64,000 nucleotides of DNA from Mansonella perstans. Taxonomy: Eukaryota; Nematoda; Chromadorea; Rhabditida; Onchocercidae. The notes beneath the pieces are model-generated. The model was given only the letters and a program-made list of their open reading frames with translations. It was not told the DNA's origin and did not search any database. A program made the translations under genes and the position numbers. The stretch lies in the NCBI GenBank assembly GCA_037074765.1, contig JBAMDO010000143.1, positions 62,001 through 126,000 on the forward strand, written 5' to 3'. Below, in pieces: positions 50,535 to 61,464 of this stretch (positions within the stretch are counted from its first letter, which is position 1; each line of letters starts with the position of its first letter).

Positions 50535-53500
50535 ATGAATGACCAGCTTGAACGAGTGACAAATTTGACACACAAAGAATGCAAGGATGGCATCATCGTA
50601 TCAGCCGCATTAAGAATCTCCTTTTTTAATGATATCCTATACTTGCTTGCTTTATTGTATTGCTTCTTAGGCACTGCTATCGTTGCAGATGTTTTCATGT
50701 GCTGTATCGAAAAAATCACATCATCATCCAGGTTAATTTCATCAAATTATCGTACTTCATCCTAAACTGCTAATGTGGCATCAATTATTGAAAGTTTTTG
50801 ACCAAGCAAAGTTCTTAGAATATTTTGAAACTGATTAGTATGTTTCATTAATACAGCCTTCAAGAAGACAAATGAGCGGGTTATTGGCTTATTTCAGAAA
50901 AGTTAAATTGAAAGCAAGAGACACAATGCTTGAAGTCGCTGATCCGGAAGAAGTAGAAGTACGTATTTGGAATCCAACGGTAGCCAATTTAAGTTTAATG
51001 GTATGTTCTTAATTTGTCTATTTTATATTTATTAATGCATCAAGCATTTGTAATATGATATAAATGAAAAAAGCAAATATACTGAATAAAAATTCATCAG
51101 GTTCATCATAGTGATTACCTCTTTTTAAAGCCTTTATTCAGTATTGCATCCATTCAAATTGCAGAAATTACCTTGCTTATAGGCATTGGGAAGCAGTGCG
51201 CCGGAAATCTTGCTTTCAGTGATTGAAATTATAACCAATCATTTTCGAGTTGGTGATCTTGGACCCGGCACTATTATTGGTTCGCTTCTAAAAATACTTT
51301 TTTCATCCTAAATTCATTAAAAACAAAATTATTTTTGATTTTTTGGTGAAAGCATCAGATCTCAGAACAATTCGGAGAAATTTATTCTTTTTTCTTCACG
51401 ATTTTCAATTTGAAAATTAAAAGTTTCTTTGGTCCCTACAGAGATATGTTGGCCAAGAAGATATTTATGACAGTTGCAGCATATATTTTATTGATTTACA
51501 GGTTCTGCAGCATTCAATTTGTTGTGTATCACAGCCGTGTGTGTCATGACTGTGCCATCACCAACAGTTAAACGAATTCAGGAGACATTCGTTTTTATTA
51601 CGACGTCATTGTTTAGCTGTTTGGCATACATTTGGCTCTTAATTGTATGATTTCATTTGCTTCAGAAATCATCTTCCCTCCTATTTAATCACTTTTATAA
51701 TAGATTTCCGCTTCATCTTTACCTCTCAATAACTATCAGTATGCTGCTGCATAATCAATGATAACATGGTGGCGTTTCGATACGATAGAAATGATGATTG
51801 AAATATCAGTTGTTCCGGAGTTGTTAATCAATAGAGAGAAATATCTTCTCAAATTTTGTTTCATCTTACCGTCATATCGATGTTGGCACTTCCAGATTGT
51901 AATAAAGTATCCTGGAAGGATTTTTCAAACCTTCTTTCAGATATTGGTGGTAATATCGCCAAATGTAGTGGAGCTGTGGGAAGCACTAGTGACTTTTGGC
52001 CTCTTCTTCATTTTAATAATAGTTGCATATTTGGTGGATATCAAAATTTGGAGACGAAATAAGACTAACCTGAATGTGGAGTATCAAATTGATAATGGAA
52101 ATGACGGGAAACGTAAGGACGACGATATTGATACTTATCTGAAAAAGTTTGCTAGCGAAATGGAGTTCGAAAATAATATGGTATTGCTATCAACTAATCT
52201 CCGGAGATTTTTTAGAAGGCTTTGAAATTACTGTAGAAGTGTCGCCCAAAAAATGAAGTACTATAGACTAATAATTGCTACTTTTTTCATTTATGGAATA
52301 ACTTCTTTCCATCGACTCATGCTTATTAGCTGAACTGATTGTTCTTTTTAAAATTTTAACTTATTTCTTGGTCAAGTCGACGAATAAATTAGACGATCAG
52401 AAAACATTACGCTGTATATTACGATGGATTTCACGAGTTTATCCGAATCTCTCGCCGGATGAACAATCCAAGTTATTGGCTTCCAAATTAAGGCATATGC
52501 AGCAGGTATCTTGATATTTCGTGTATTTTCCATATATTTTCCATAAATGCTTATTTAGTTCTATTTATATTTGTGCAACGGGATGGATTAGAATTAAAAC
52601 AGCGGAATTTGATGATACGACGATATGAATGTTTCGTTTTACTTTATAATTAATTTGAAATTATTAATTAGTTTTTAAAGAGTTCACATGTAACAAAAGG
52701 ATTCTATTAATCCACAGCCTTTATTTCAGTGATCCATATTATGCAATGAACACGTAAAATTCTGACTTTTCTGACATCTCAGAGTCATTTTTAAGAAACT
52801 TTGATGCAAAATATAATCAATTGTAGAATCGTTGCCATCAGTGGTATCGCCTACAAGTGGTACGAAGATTCACTGCTGCCACTCGAAAAATGGATTTGAA
52901 ATGGAATTCCAAAATAATGTTGAAAGAAACTGATAGAGCAAAAGGAGCGTCAGAAGGTGAATTCTTATTTTTTTTCCAAAAAAATCGAAATCTGTTTCTG
53001 TCATTATATTGTCCAATAATGTAACTTTAAAGGTATAATTGGAGAAGCGATAGAATTTTCGGCTCGCGCATACTTTGTTCCTAAAGGAAGCAGCAAAGTT
53101 AAATTAAGGGTAAATTTTCAGCCTTATAATACAATTAATTTTAGCAGGTATTGCAATTGCCATTAATGTTTTGATCAGCGAACAATTTCGTCAAATATAA
53201 TGGTTTTGGGACGAGATTCCTAGGCAAAGGACTAAAATATTTCTGCGTTAAATAAAATAGCAAAATTTGAGGACGAGACGAAATGAATACTTCATTTTAC
53301 TATATAATTAATTTAAAACTATAAAATTAACCGCTGAAAAATTCGCGTATAGCGAAACGTTGGGTTGGTTATAGGCGTACTACCTAAGTGGCCTGGCATT
53401 CCTGAAGATAGTAGTGAAGTAATTCAGTATCACAAATTCATGACGAAACTTGAATTATCCTTGCAACTAACAAGGGAAGTTTAAGTTTATCATGATTATC

Positions 53501-56055
53501 AAATTTTTATTTTCATCTGCAGATTATTCGGCATGAGCCAACCGACAAAACAGTTGCATTTCGGTATTCGACGAAAAACGGCACAGTCAAGAAGGATTTT
53601 CATTTTCTATCAAAATCGGAAACTGTAATTTTTGATAAATGTTCTTTGAAAATTTAAAATATTACATGAAATTACTGGGATACAAGTGAGATCATCAAAA
53701 AGCCTCTTTTCTTAAATTAAAAATGGATGAAAGAATTTTGTTTACAAAAATTTTAATTCACTTTAAAATCTCAATTTACAAGAGCCAGTACTATTTAGAT
53801 ACAATTTAAACCTGGTGAAAACTTCAAGGAAATTTTTGTAAATTTGGTGGAAGGAGCACAATGGCGACCTGGTGATGTATTCTACGTTTGTTTGAAATCG
53901 GTAGGAAATTTTTAGGCAGGAATAATTCCGGCAATAAACCCTGTGCAGCTTTGAAGTTAAGATTTCTAGTATTCACGATTTAAGGGTTCTATTATTTCCT
54001 TTAAGTTATCAGAAATTTTCAGTTTTTTTTTCTAAATCCACAGATAGCACCTCCATGTCGGCATTATTAATTATAGTAACCAGTTTTCATTAGTTTTGGG
54101 TTCTGTTTTATAGCTTGGAAACGATCAGAAAAGCATAATCGGAGAAACAGACGTGGCGAGAGTTCAAGCCGTCGATGATTCTTCAACTCTAGTCAATAAA
54201 CCTATGGTACAGTTCATCAAAAACAATTACGTAAGACTTTGGAATCATTTGTGAGCATTTTTGCTTGCAGCAGGTGAAAACTGTTTGTTAGTCATAGAAT
54301 TTCATTTCAGATTGTGAAAGAAAGTCAGAAATATGTACGAGTTTTCGTTACATATCTGGGCCAACATAATGAGTGTACTTTCGACGTATTTTACAAAACA
54401 GAAGATATTACAGCGAAGTGTGGTAAAGATTACGAGGAGATTAGTGACGGAGTACTAACGTTTGTGGGTAATGAGTATGAGAAGTATATTGACGTGAGGA
54501 TATACGACGATATGGATGAAGAGAAGGATGAAATATTCAAAATACATCTTACATCTTCTACAGGAGGTAAGTGATACTGGCAAATTTAAATTCTAATAGA
54601 AGGAATAACCATTAGCTTTTTTTTCCAACAACTTCCATACATCGATTGCATAAATTTCCCTATTGAAATTTATAAATAATTTCATCCTCTATTTTCAGGA
54701 GTAACAATTGGGTCGAATAATTGTGCAGTGGTTACAATTATTTGTGATGATAATGTACTGAAAAATATAACGAATGTTCGAAAACTAACATCATATTACT
54801 TTAAACAAATGATACATAAGTCTAATACATGGCTCGAACGCGTAAGCTTTTTTTTTTGCAAGTGATATTGAAATATTAAAATTTAATAGATGATTAAAAT
54901 ATCAAAATATTTCATAAAACTACGGTGTATTTTACGCGATTCGATTATACTAATCTGAACTATCGTTTCGACTCATATTTCAGCTCATCCAAGCGACAAG
55001 CGTCAATGCTGGTGACATTGAGAATGCGACATTAGTGGATTGCGTGCTGCACATTTTTTCAATGCCATGGAAAGTTATGGCAGCTTTAATTCCTCCAGCT
55101 ACAATCTTGGGTGGATGGTTGGCTTTCTTTTGTGCGCTAGTCTTGATTGGTTTTATTACCGCAGTCATAGGTCAATTCTGTTTTCCTTCATTCTTGAATG
55201 TTTAATATTTATGAATACTTTTTTGTAATTACAATGTACGGCAATGGGCTTTCGAAAAAATTTTGTAATTCTTTTTTTGAAAATCGATTTGAAAGCTATG
55301 ATTCAGGTGATTTGGCAAGCATACTTGGTTGCATGATTGGATTAAAAGATGCTGTTACAGCGATAACTTTGGTTGCATTGGGTACTAGTTTACCGGATAC
55401 ATTCGCATCAAAAATTGCAGCTGAGAATGTATATTTACTATTTTTTAAGTCGTTTCTTTTCTCCATGTTGTTTTATTTCCTTATCTTCATATTTCATTAA
55501 GAATATTTGCTGATGTGCAATATTATCACTGTTAAAATTACTAAATGCATTTAGGATGTCACTGCTGATAATGCTATTGGCAATATAACTGGATCTAATG
55601 CGGTAAATGTATTTCTTGGACTTGGATTACCATGGACCATTGCTGCCATATATTGGTTCACCAGAAATGAACTGTTTGTAGTTAACGCCGGCAATTTAGG
55701 CTTCAGGTTTGTATAACTACACTAACATAACTAAAATATACATAAGTTATTTATTTTTATTTTAGAAATTAATCACTATTCTCCAAAACTGCCTTCAACG
55801 GAATATCATATTTATCACATTTAAATTCATCGATATCCTTTAGATTGTAACAATTTCAGTGTTGCAATATTCATGATCATCTCTGCAATCTGTATGCTAT
55901 TGCTAATAGCTCGACGAGTTTTGATATTCTTTGGTAAAGGTGAACTTGGAGGTCCAATGGGACCTAAAATTTTTAGTGCTTTAATTCTCATTATTCTTTG
56001 GTTAATTTATGTACTGTTATCAGCTTTACAGACTTATAACTACATTTCTATTTGA
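50535..56055 (+). CDS. Na+/Ca2+ exchanger (NCX, SLC8 family)
   Basis: Plasma-membrane antiporter that extrudes Ca2+ in exchange for Na+. Seventeen in-phase exons from the first Met at 50535 give about 830 residues, slightly short for the family. Order: DGIIV segment and first membrane helices; alpha-1 repeat [15 protein letters not shown] (about 101) with GDLGPGT; further helices ([19 protein letters not shown]); the large cytosolic loop with an amphipathic IWRRN segment and two Calx-beta regions (about 345-480 and 500-620, the second with [14 protein letters not shown] and [11 protein letters not shown], acidic residues fitting Ca2+ sites); then the C-terminal bundle with alpha-2 ([33 protein letters not shown]) and final helices. 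The first exon follows TTTTTCTAG at 50505. This may be a trans-splice site giving a short 5' UTR, or an internal acceptor from an exon encoding a signal peptide. The family is certain; which C. elegans ncx gene is orthologous cannot be told here. Confidence 0.93.
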
Positions 56056-57982
56056 TATAGTTAAGCATTGTTTTGATGAAGTAATTCGGAAAGTCATTAA
56101 CGTTCAAATTTCTTACCAAATGTTCACATATAATTTTGGGATCAATAAAAAATTTAGTGATAAACATTGTTGGCAGATAGAAATTATTGATTAATTCAAT
56201 TTTCGAAATTCATTAATAATTTTCACAGTAATTTTTATTTCATGTCCAGTGTATTATTGACTTATTGTTCATATTTTAGAATCTCATTCTTTTGCTTTCG
56301 ATTATTTTCTTTGTCATTGCATTTATGTTTCAAGATCTAATTATGTATTCCAAGATCTACATACTAGAAAAACTCATCGCTTTGCCTTTAATAATACTTG
56401 TATAATATTGCTATTTTCAATAAAATATTGTGTAATATAAACATATCATTATTGCAGTATCAAAGTAACCATTTATGATACGATCAATGTGCATAATAAA
56501 AGCTAAAGACTTTTTAAATTGCACAAACTGTATTTAAAAATAAACTCACAATCACTAACAAATAGACCTCACCGCTCGCTAATATGAAGTCAGAGAGAGA
56601 GGGACTTCAGATACAGTATTCCCGTTGTCCCGGGATATCTCATAATAGTGTAAAATATTCAAAAGTTAATTACTACAAAAAATTTTTGTTTCAAACGAGA
56701 ATAGTGTATTGTTTTGGAGCTAAGAATTTCATTCATATGAGATTCAAGATTCAAGAATAACTAACTGTCAGTTTTTTTTTTTAAATTCTTATTTTTGAAG
56801 TTATTTCTTCTTTCACTATAAATTTCATTTTAATTCATATTTTATTTTAAAGGCCTGCGTTCAATATTTCAACGCTTAAAAGATATGCAAATCCAAAAAA
56901 CAAAAGTTTGTAAATAAATATCTCATACAAAAAACTTATGTAATAGCGTGCAGAAAAAAATTTAAAACGTCCTTACAAATTTTTGAGAACTGCGATATAT
57001 TATTCGTTTCTAAAAAAAAAATTGTGTTGACGATCAACATCAATGTGAATTTTCTATCTCACTGTAAATTCAATCTTCGATTTTTCCAATTTTTGACGGT
57101 AAACTTCAAAAGAAATTACAAACATATTCATGAAGCTAATATTAATTAATTGCTCAAACTAATTTGACTTTCTGTTTTTTTTTTTTTTTGACGATTTCAA
57201 AGCCTTCAAATACATACTTGCGATCTATTTCATAGGCATAAAACTTTTAAAAATCTACTGCTACATTAAAAGCAATTATCTCCTATTATTTAAAAATGAG
57301 TTCCATGGAATCGAATGCTCCATTCTGATTCATAAAGTAAACATTTCCAGGTCAACCACCACACATGTTAACTCCTTTCATTTCCCCTATAAAATTTAGT
57401 TGCACAAAAATAAAATTTTTATCAAATTTAAGGAAAGCTTAAACTATCATGCTTATTCCATCAGGTACTAACTTAGCTAAACTATTTGAAAATCTGATCG
57501 AAACAACATATCTTGTGAAGTATCCAATGTTCTACGACCTAGTTAGCTAGTTGTATTAGTGAGTTCACTAATTTCATAAAAATAAAATTTTTATCAAATT
57601 TACGGAAAATTTAAACTTTTCTTTCAAAGTTTAACTTACTTCACTTCAAATTTTCTATGGAAACTTGCATGTCAGTAAACGTAAATCACGTAGTCATTGC
57701 ATAAAATACATATAAATACACTGATTGCATGAACATACACTTAAAAGTGTTATTGCGCTGCAAAATTAAATTTCAAAATTAAAGTTGGCATTTTACCAAA
57801 ATCGCAAGTTTGGAATAGGGAGAAAAGTGGTTGTTTTTGATGGAATTTTTTAGTTTTGATAAATGAGGGAAGTGTTTTAACAGGTAATAATTGAGGTAGT
57901 AATTTCAGGCTGCCTGAATTGGTTCATTTGACAGTTTACACGTGACAAAGGTGCACTCATTGAGGACAACTGCTCGGACAAC
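56056..57982. other. Intergenic between the exchanger and rps-12
   Basis: AT-rich. A segment of about 40 bp beginning AAAAATAAAATTTTTATC occurs twice, near 57406-57445 and 57578-57617, with few differences. A GA repeat and a small GC-richer patch occur near 56592-56640. The right end should hold the rps-12 promoter; TTTCAG at 57904-57909 is a possible spliced-leader acceptor. Confidence 0.5.
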
Positions 57983-59050
57983 ATGGAAGCAGGAGGGTTT
58001 GTAATTTTTATACAACATTACTACAAGATATTCATTATCAGTTATGGCGCTATCTTTAGAAAGCATCATTATGCCAGTATTGTCAATTAAAATATGTTTT
58101 TTTATTTTACACGTTTCAGAGATGAGACACAAATGCAAGTTCCATCAATCGAAACAGCGGTGGCTGCAGTTGACGAGAAATTGGACGTTAAAACTGCACT
58201 ACGAAGAGCTTTAAAATCAGCAATTATTATGGATGGAGTAGCTAAAGGTCTTCATGAAGCCGCCAAAGCTCTCGACAAGTATGAACTTTGAAGTGATTTT
58301 AAACACTTACTAGTGCTTAAAATAATAAGTCCTATATTTGAGCCATTAATTCTAAGCTGTATTTGAATTTGAAAAAAACTAAAGGCGTAAGTTTTCGGTA
58401 TTTGTTTTGGTATAACGAAATGCATTTTTTCAAAACTTTAGGCGTCAGGCATATTTTTGTGTACTGGCTGAGAACTGCGACGAGCCTATGTATACCAAAC
58501 TAGTGGAAGCACTGTGCAATGAACATCAGATACCTCTGGTTAAAATTAAGGATAAAAAACAACTAGGAGAATGGACTGGTTTGTGCAAATACGATAAAGA
58601 GGGAAAAGCTCGAAAGGTTAATATTTGGTGTATATGTTAACAGTTATGCTGCAATAATTTCAGTGACCTTAACTGTATCACATTTATGGAATCATTAAGA
58701 AGAAATTAATCTTGTAAAACATTACATGATACTCTTTTTTGATTCTGAAAAATGTGTAGTTCTAATCGTTTAACTTCTGAGCGTTCGTTAGCTTCTGGTA
58801 ATATAGGTCGTGGGTGTTAGCACTGTAGTATTCGAAAATGTATTTAGTATGTTTAAAGCATTCAAATCACTAGGTGAGGTTGTATTGAATTTCTTTCGGT
58901 TACTTTACGGGATTGTTTCCATTATAAGTATATAGATAATTTATATTTCAGGTAGTGGGATGTTCATGCGTAGTTGTGCGTGATTATGGCCAAGATGATG
59001 CAGCGCGAGCATTTCTTCAGGAATACTTTGACAGTCAAAAGAAGGGCTAA
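57983..59050 (+). CDS. rps-12: 40S ribosomal protein S12 (eS12)
   Basis: Small-subunit ribosomal protein. Four exons, 57983-57996, 58120-58278, 58442-58616 and 58952-59050, join in phase to 148 residues, about the family length. Diagnostic blocks: [77 protein letters not shown] and [13 protein letters not shown], ending YFDSQKKG. The first intron falls after only four complete codons (MEAG plus two bases). It is the first of four closely spaced plus-strand genes and may head an operon. Certain. Confidence 0.97.
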
Positions 59051-59100
59051 TGCGTACATTTTGTTTATTGTTTATGTTGTACGGATGTTTTTGTTGATTC

Positions 59101-59106
59101 AATAAA
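59101..59106 (+). terminator. Poly(A) signal of rps-12
   Basis: A canonical AATAAA lies 51 bases after the stop codon, a usual distance for a nematode 3' UTR. Confidence 0.7.
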
Positions 59107-59529
59107 GCTTAGAAAATGTGTTTGTTTTACACAAAAGAAGTTTTTTTGCTAATAATTTTATTGAATCCTATAAGTAACTTATAATTTTCATGAAGAAATG
59201 ATGCCAGTAATTTGTATGACAAGCAGTGCTGTGGCTTTCATAGATAAAATTCTTATTAAAATGAAATGAAAAGTATGATTTTATTAGCATTCACCGTATT
59301 GCTGTTAATAATAAGGAATGGCAGCATTGTGGTGGTTGATGACCTTTCTGGAGAGGCGATGATATATTTTGGATGATATAAAGCTTGAATGTCGGTAAGG
59401 AGTGTATACTAGTGCAGAACGCGCAGCTGGGGTCAAGCTTGAAAATTATCGTATTTCTAGTTCTCAGTAAGGAAAGTTGTTTGGAAGATTGGCACTAAAA
59501 AAAGTATCTGAAACATTGATATTTTGCAG
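59107..59529. other. Spacer between rps-12 and the PBDC1 homologue
   Basis: About 420 bp with no coding signal. It ends in ATTTTGCAG directly before the next ATG. Confidence 0.55.
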
Positions 59530-60566
59530 ATGATCAAATCAGATGAATCTTCATCTGTTGCAATAAAAGAACTTTCATATGGAGCTGAAGAATATACTAA
59601 CGACCCATCATTGGAAATTGCTTGGGCCGTTGAGGTGTCATTTTTATTTTGGTTGCTTTTATGAATGTTTAAAGATTCCAAGGATGTTTTTGTTGTTTTT
59701 TTCTAACTAAATGTATTACACCTTTATTAATAATGCTTTATTAGAATCATAAATATGATCTTTTACAGGCTGCTGAAAGGGCAAATATTCATATGAGCTT
59801 GCTGCTCACTTGCAACACAAAAGAGTTGATGCTGCATAAAAAATTCAATATCATTTATGATAAATTTCGAGAAATTTTCCCAAAGATGAATGTTGAAAAG
59901 GTAAGCCTTGATTCTGACTGCATGAATAAATTAAGTGATGTATTATACTAGATATCTTTTAGTGTTTAATGCATAATTAAATTAAATTATATATTTATTT
60001 TTAGGTAGCAGAAACAGAATTAAAGGGTGGAAATAAACAGCAGTGGTTTACATTTTGCGAATATTTTAAAGAAGAAGTAGAAGATTACAATCTTGCTACA
60101 ATCATGAGGATACGAGCTGACGGTGTTTATACCGAATCAAATACAATTATTGTTCCTAAGGTAATAGGTTAGGTTTCATTTTTTATCTGATAGTTACGCT
60201 AGAGGAATGGTCAAGACTATTAAAAGACAACATATGTATGAAAGTCTGGCATAAGCCAGTAAGGCATCATTGCATTAGTTAAATCAGTTATAATTTACTT
60301 TTTTCCTTTTTTTCCATGCTGTTCCTTTTTTCAAAAAAACATAATTGTGGTTAATGTGCAATTTTGCTAGCAGGTAAAAAGCTTACACTTAACTGAAGTT
60401 TATTTTTCTCAAGCTTGATTTTGTATTTCGAAATTTCATATTTTTTCAGATAATTTTCCTGGCTATAGAGATTGCGCGAAACAAGGAGGGTTTGAATGAA
60501 AGCTCTAAGGAAAGTTTCAAAATGGAACATGAAAAAATTAGATGTGAAGGAGGAAATATTTGTTAG
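59530..60566 (+). CDS. PBDC1 homologue (yeast YPL225W/Chp1 family)
   Basis: Four exons, 59530-59634, 59769-59900, 60005-60160 and 60450-60566, give 169 residues. The sequence follows human PBDC1 throughout: the YTNDPSLEIAWAVEAAERA block (human YGNDPDIEMAWAM), FREIFPKMNVEKVAETELK, QQWFTFCEYFKEEVEDYN, the YTESNTIIVPK block and, in the last exon, IIFLAIEIARNKEGLNE. The long acidic tail of mammalian PBDC1 is absent. The yeast member has been described as a chaperone for eEF1A biogenesis; that role here is by family only, and the older name (polysaccharide biosynthesis domain) is uninformative. The ATG directly follows a TTTTGCAG acceptor, indicating trans-splicing. Its position between rps-12 and a nucleoporin gene suggests shared transcription. 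Confidence 0.9.
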
Positions 60567-60951
60567 AAGTTGTTGAGTGTTGCTTTGTTTTATTGTTTAC
60601 CTTTAGTACATGAACTGCTGCTTTATGTTTCGTACTTGTTATACAAATTCATGAAAGAGAGAGTATCTGAAAAAAGAAGCTAAAATAATTTTTAGATAAT
60701 TTTTTTATTTTTATTGCACTTGTAACTTTCAGTTCTTTATCCTTACAATAGTGCAACAAAATCTGTGGACAAAACCTTCTGATTAACACTAGAAAGTTTC
60801 GTTTCAAATTATTTATTCGTTAGATGTGAATAATTATGTACTAAAAACTTTTGGTAATGTAATTTAAGCTTCATAAATAATGGAATTAATTTTCCATAAT
60901 CGTAGTCAAGGAGAAGGAACTTAGAAAGAACTACTTGTAAGAAAAGCAAAA
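60567..60951. other. Spacer after the PBDC1 homologue
   Basis: About 385 bp of AT-rich sequence, presumably the 3' UTR of PBDC1 and the trans-splice region of the next gene. Nothing else was seen. Confidence 0.5.
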
Positions 60952-61300
60952 ATGAGTGAAGTAAATGTAAACAAAACGCAGAAACTTACGTTTTTTGACA
61001 GGAATAAGAACTTTGTAAGTTTAATATTCGCTTTTTTGTTATATGTTTGTTCTACTTGATTATATGTTGTTATTTTCGTTCTTTTCAGTGTAATACGAAT
61101 GTTTGTTTTTTTTTATTCAGTTTATAAAGATTCCACTGCAATTGGCTATTATTATTTCTCTAGTGAAGTGCTTAACAAATAATATCGAAATTCGAAATCC
61201 ATTTAGAAGAGGATTTTTTGAATATCATAATTACGCTAATCTAACCTATCGACCTCATAAACTTGAAATAGTGATGCTTGGTACTGATGTAAATATCTGA
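60952..61300 (+). CDS. Small membrane protein of unknown identity, two exons
   Basis: Exon 1 (60952-61014) reads MSEVNVNKTQKLTFFDRNKN plus F and stops at a strong GTAAGT donor. Exon 2 (61121-61300) begins after TTTTATTCAG and continues in phase 0 to a TGA, giving 80 residues. The protein has a polar N-terminus, one probable membrane segment (about residues 24-36, IPLQLAIIISLVK), then a basic/aromatic tail (IRNPFRRGFFEYHNYANLTY, then HKLEIVMLGTD). I do not recognise the family. The size, single membrane segment and tail would fit a small mitochondrial inner-membrane or ER protein, but that is a guess. The case for a gene is a perfect donor and acceptor, preserved phase, and the location between two real genes, 165 bp ahead of the nucleoporin start. 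It would escape open-frame scans because exon 1 is only 63 bp. Confidence 0.6.
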
Positions 61301-61464
61301 GTTTTAGAAATACTGCGATGGATAAAATTGCCGTAGATGATAGAGGATTGTAGTAAGCAATCGAAATTAACTGCTGGATTGGAAAGTAGAAGTTCTCGGG
61401 CAGTTAGTAGGAGATTATGATTCTGGACAAGATTTCTATTAAAGGAAATCATTTCAGGGTAACT

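Noticed and set aside
51758..52225. 155-codon open frame starting inside an intron of the exchanger
   Set aside because: Only its second half (from 51941) is real exon; the first part reads through the intron, and TTTCTTTCAG at 51940 is the acceptor.
57886..57912. TGAGGTAGTA, identical to the first ten bases of the let-7 microRNA family
   Set aside because: No complementary arm is present to form a precursor hairpin; only a trivial six-base stem follows, and the site runs into a TTTCAG acceptor ahead of rps-12.
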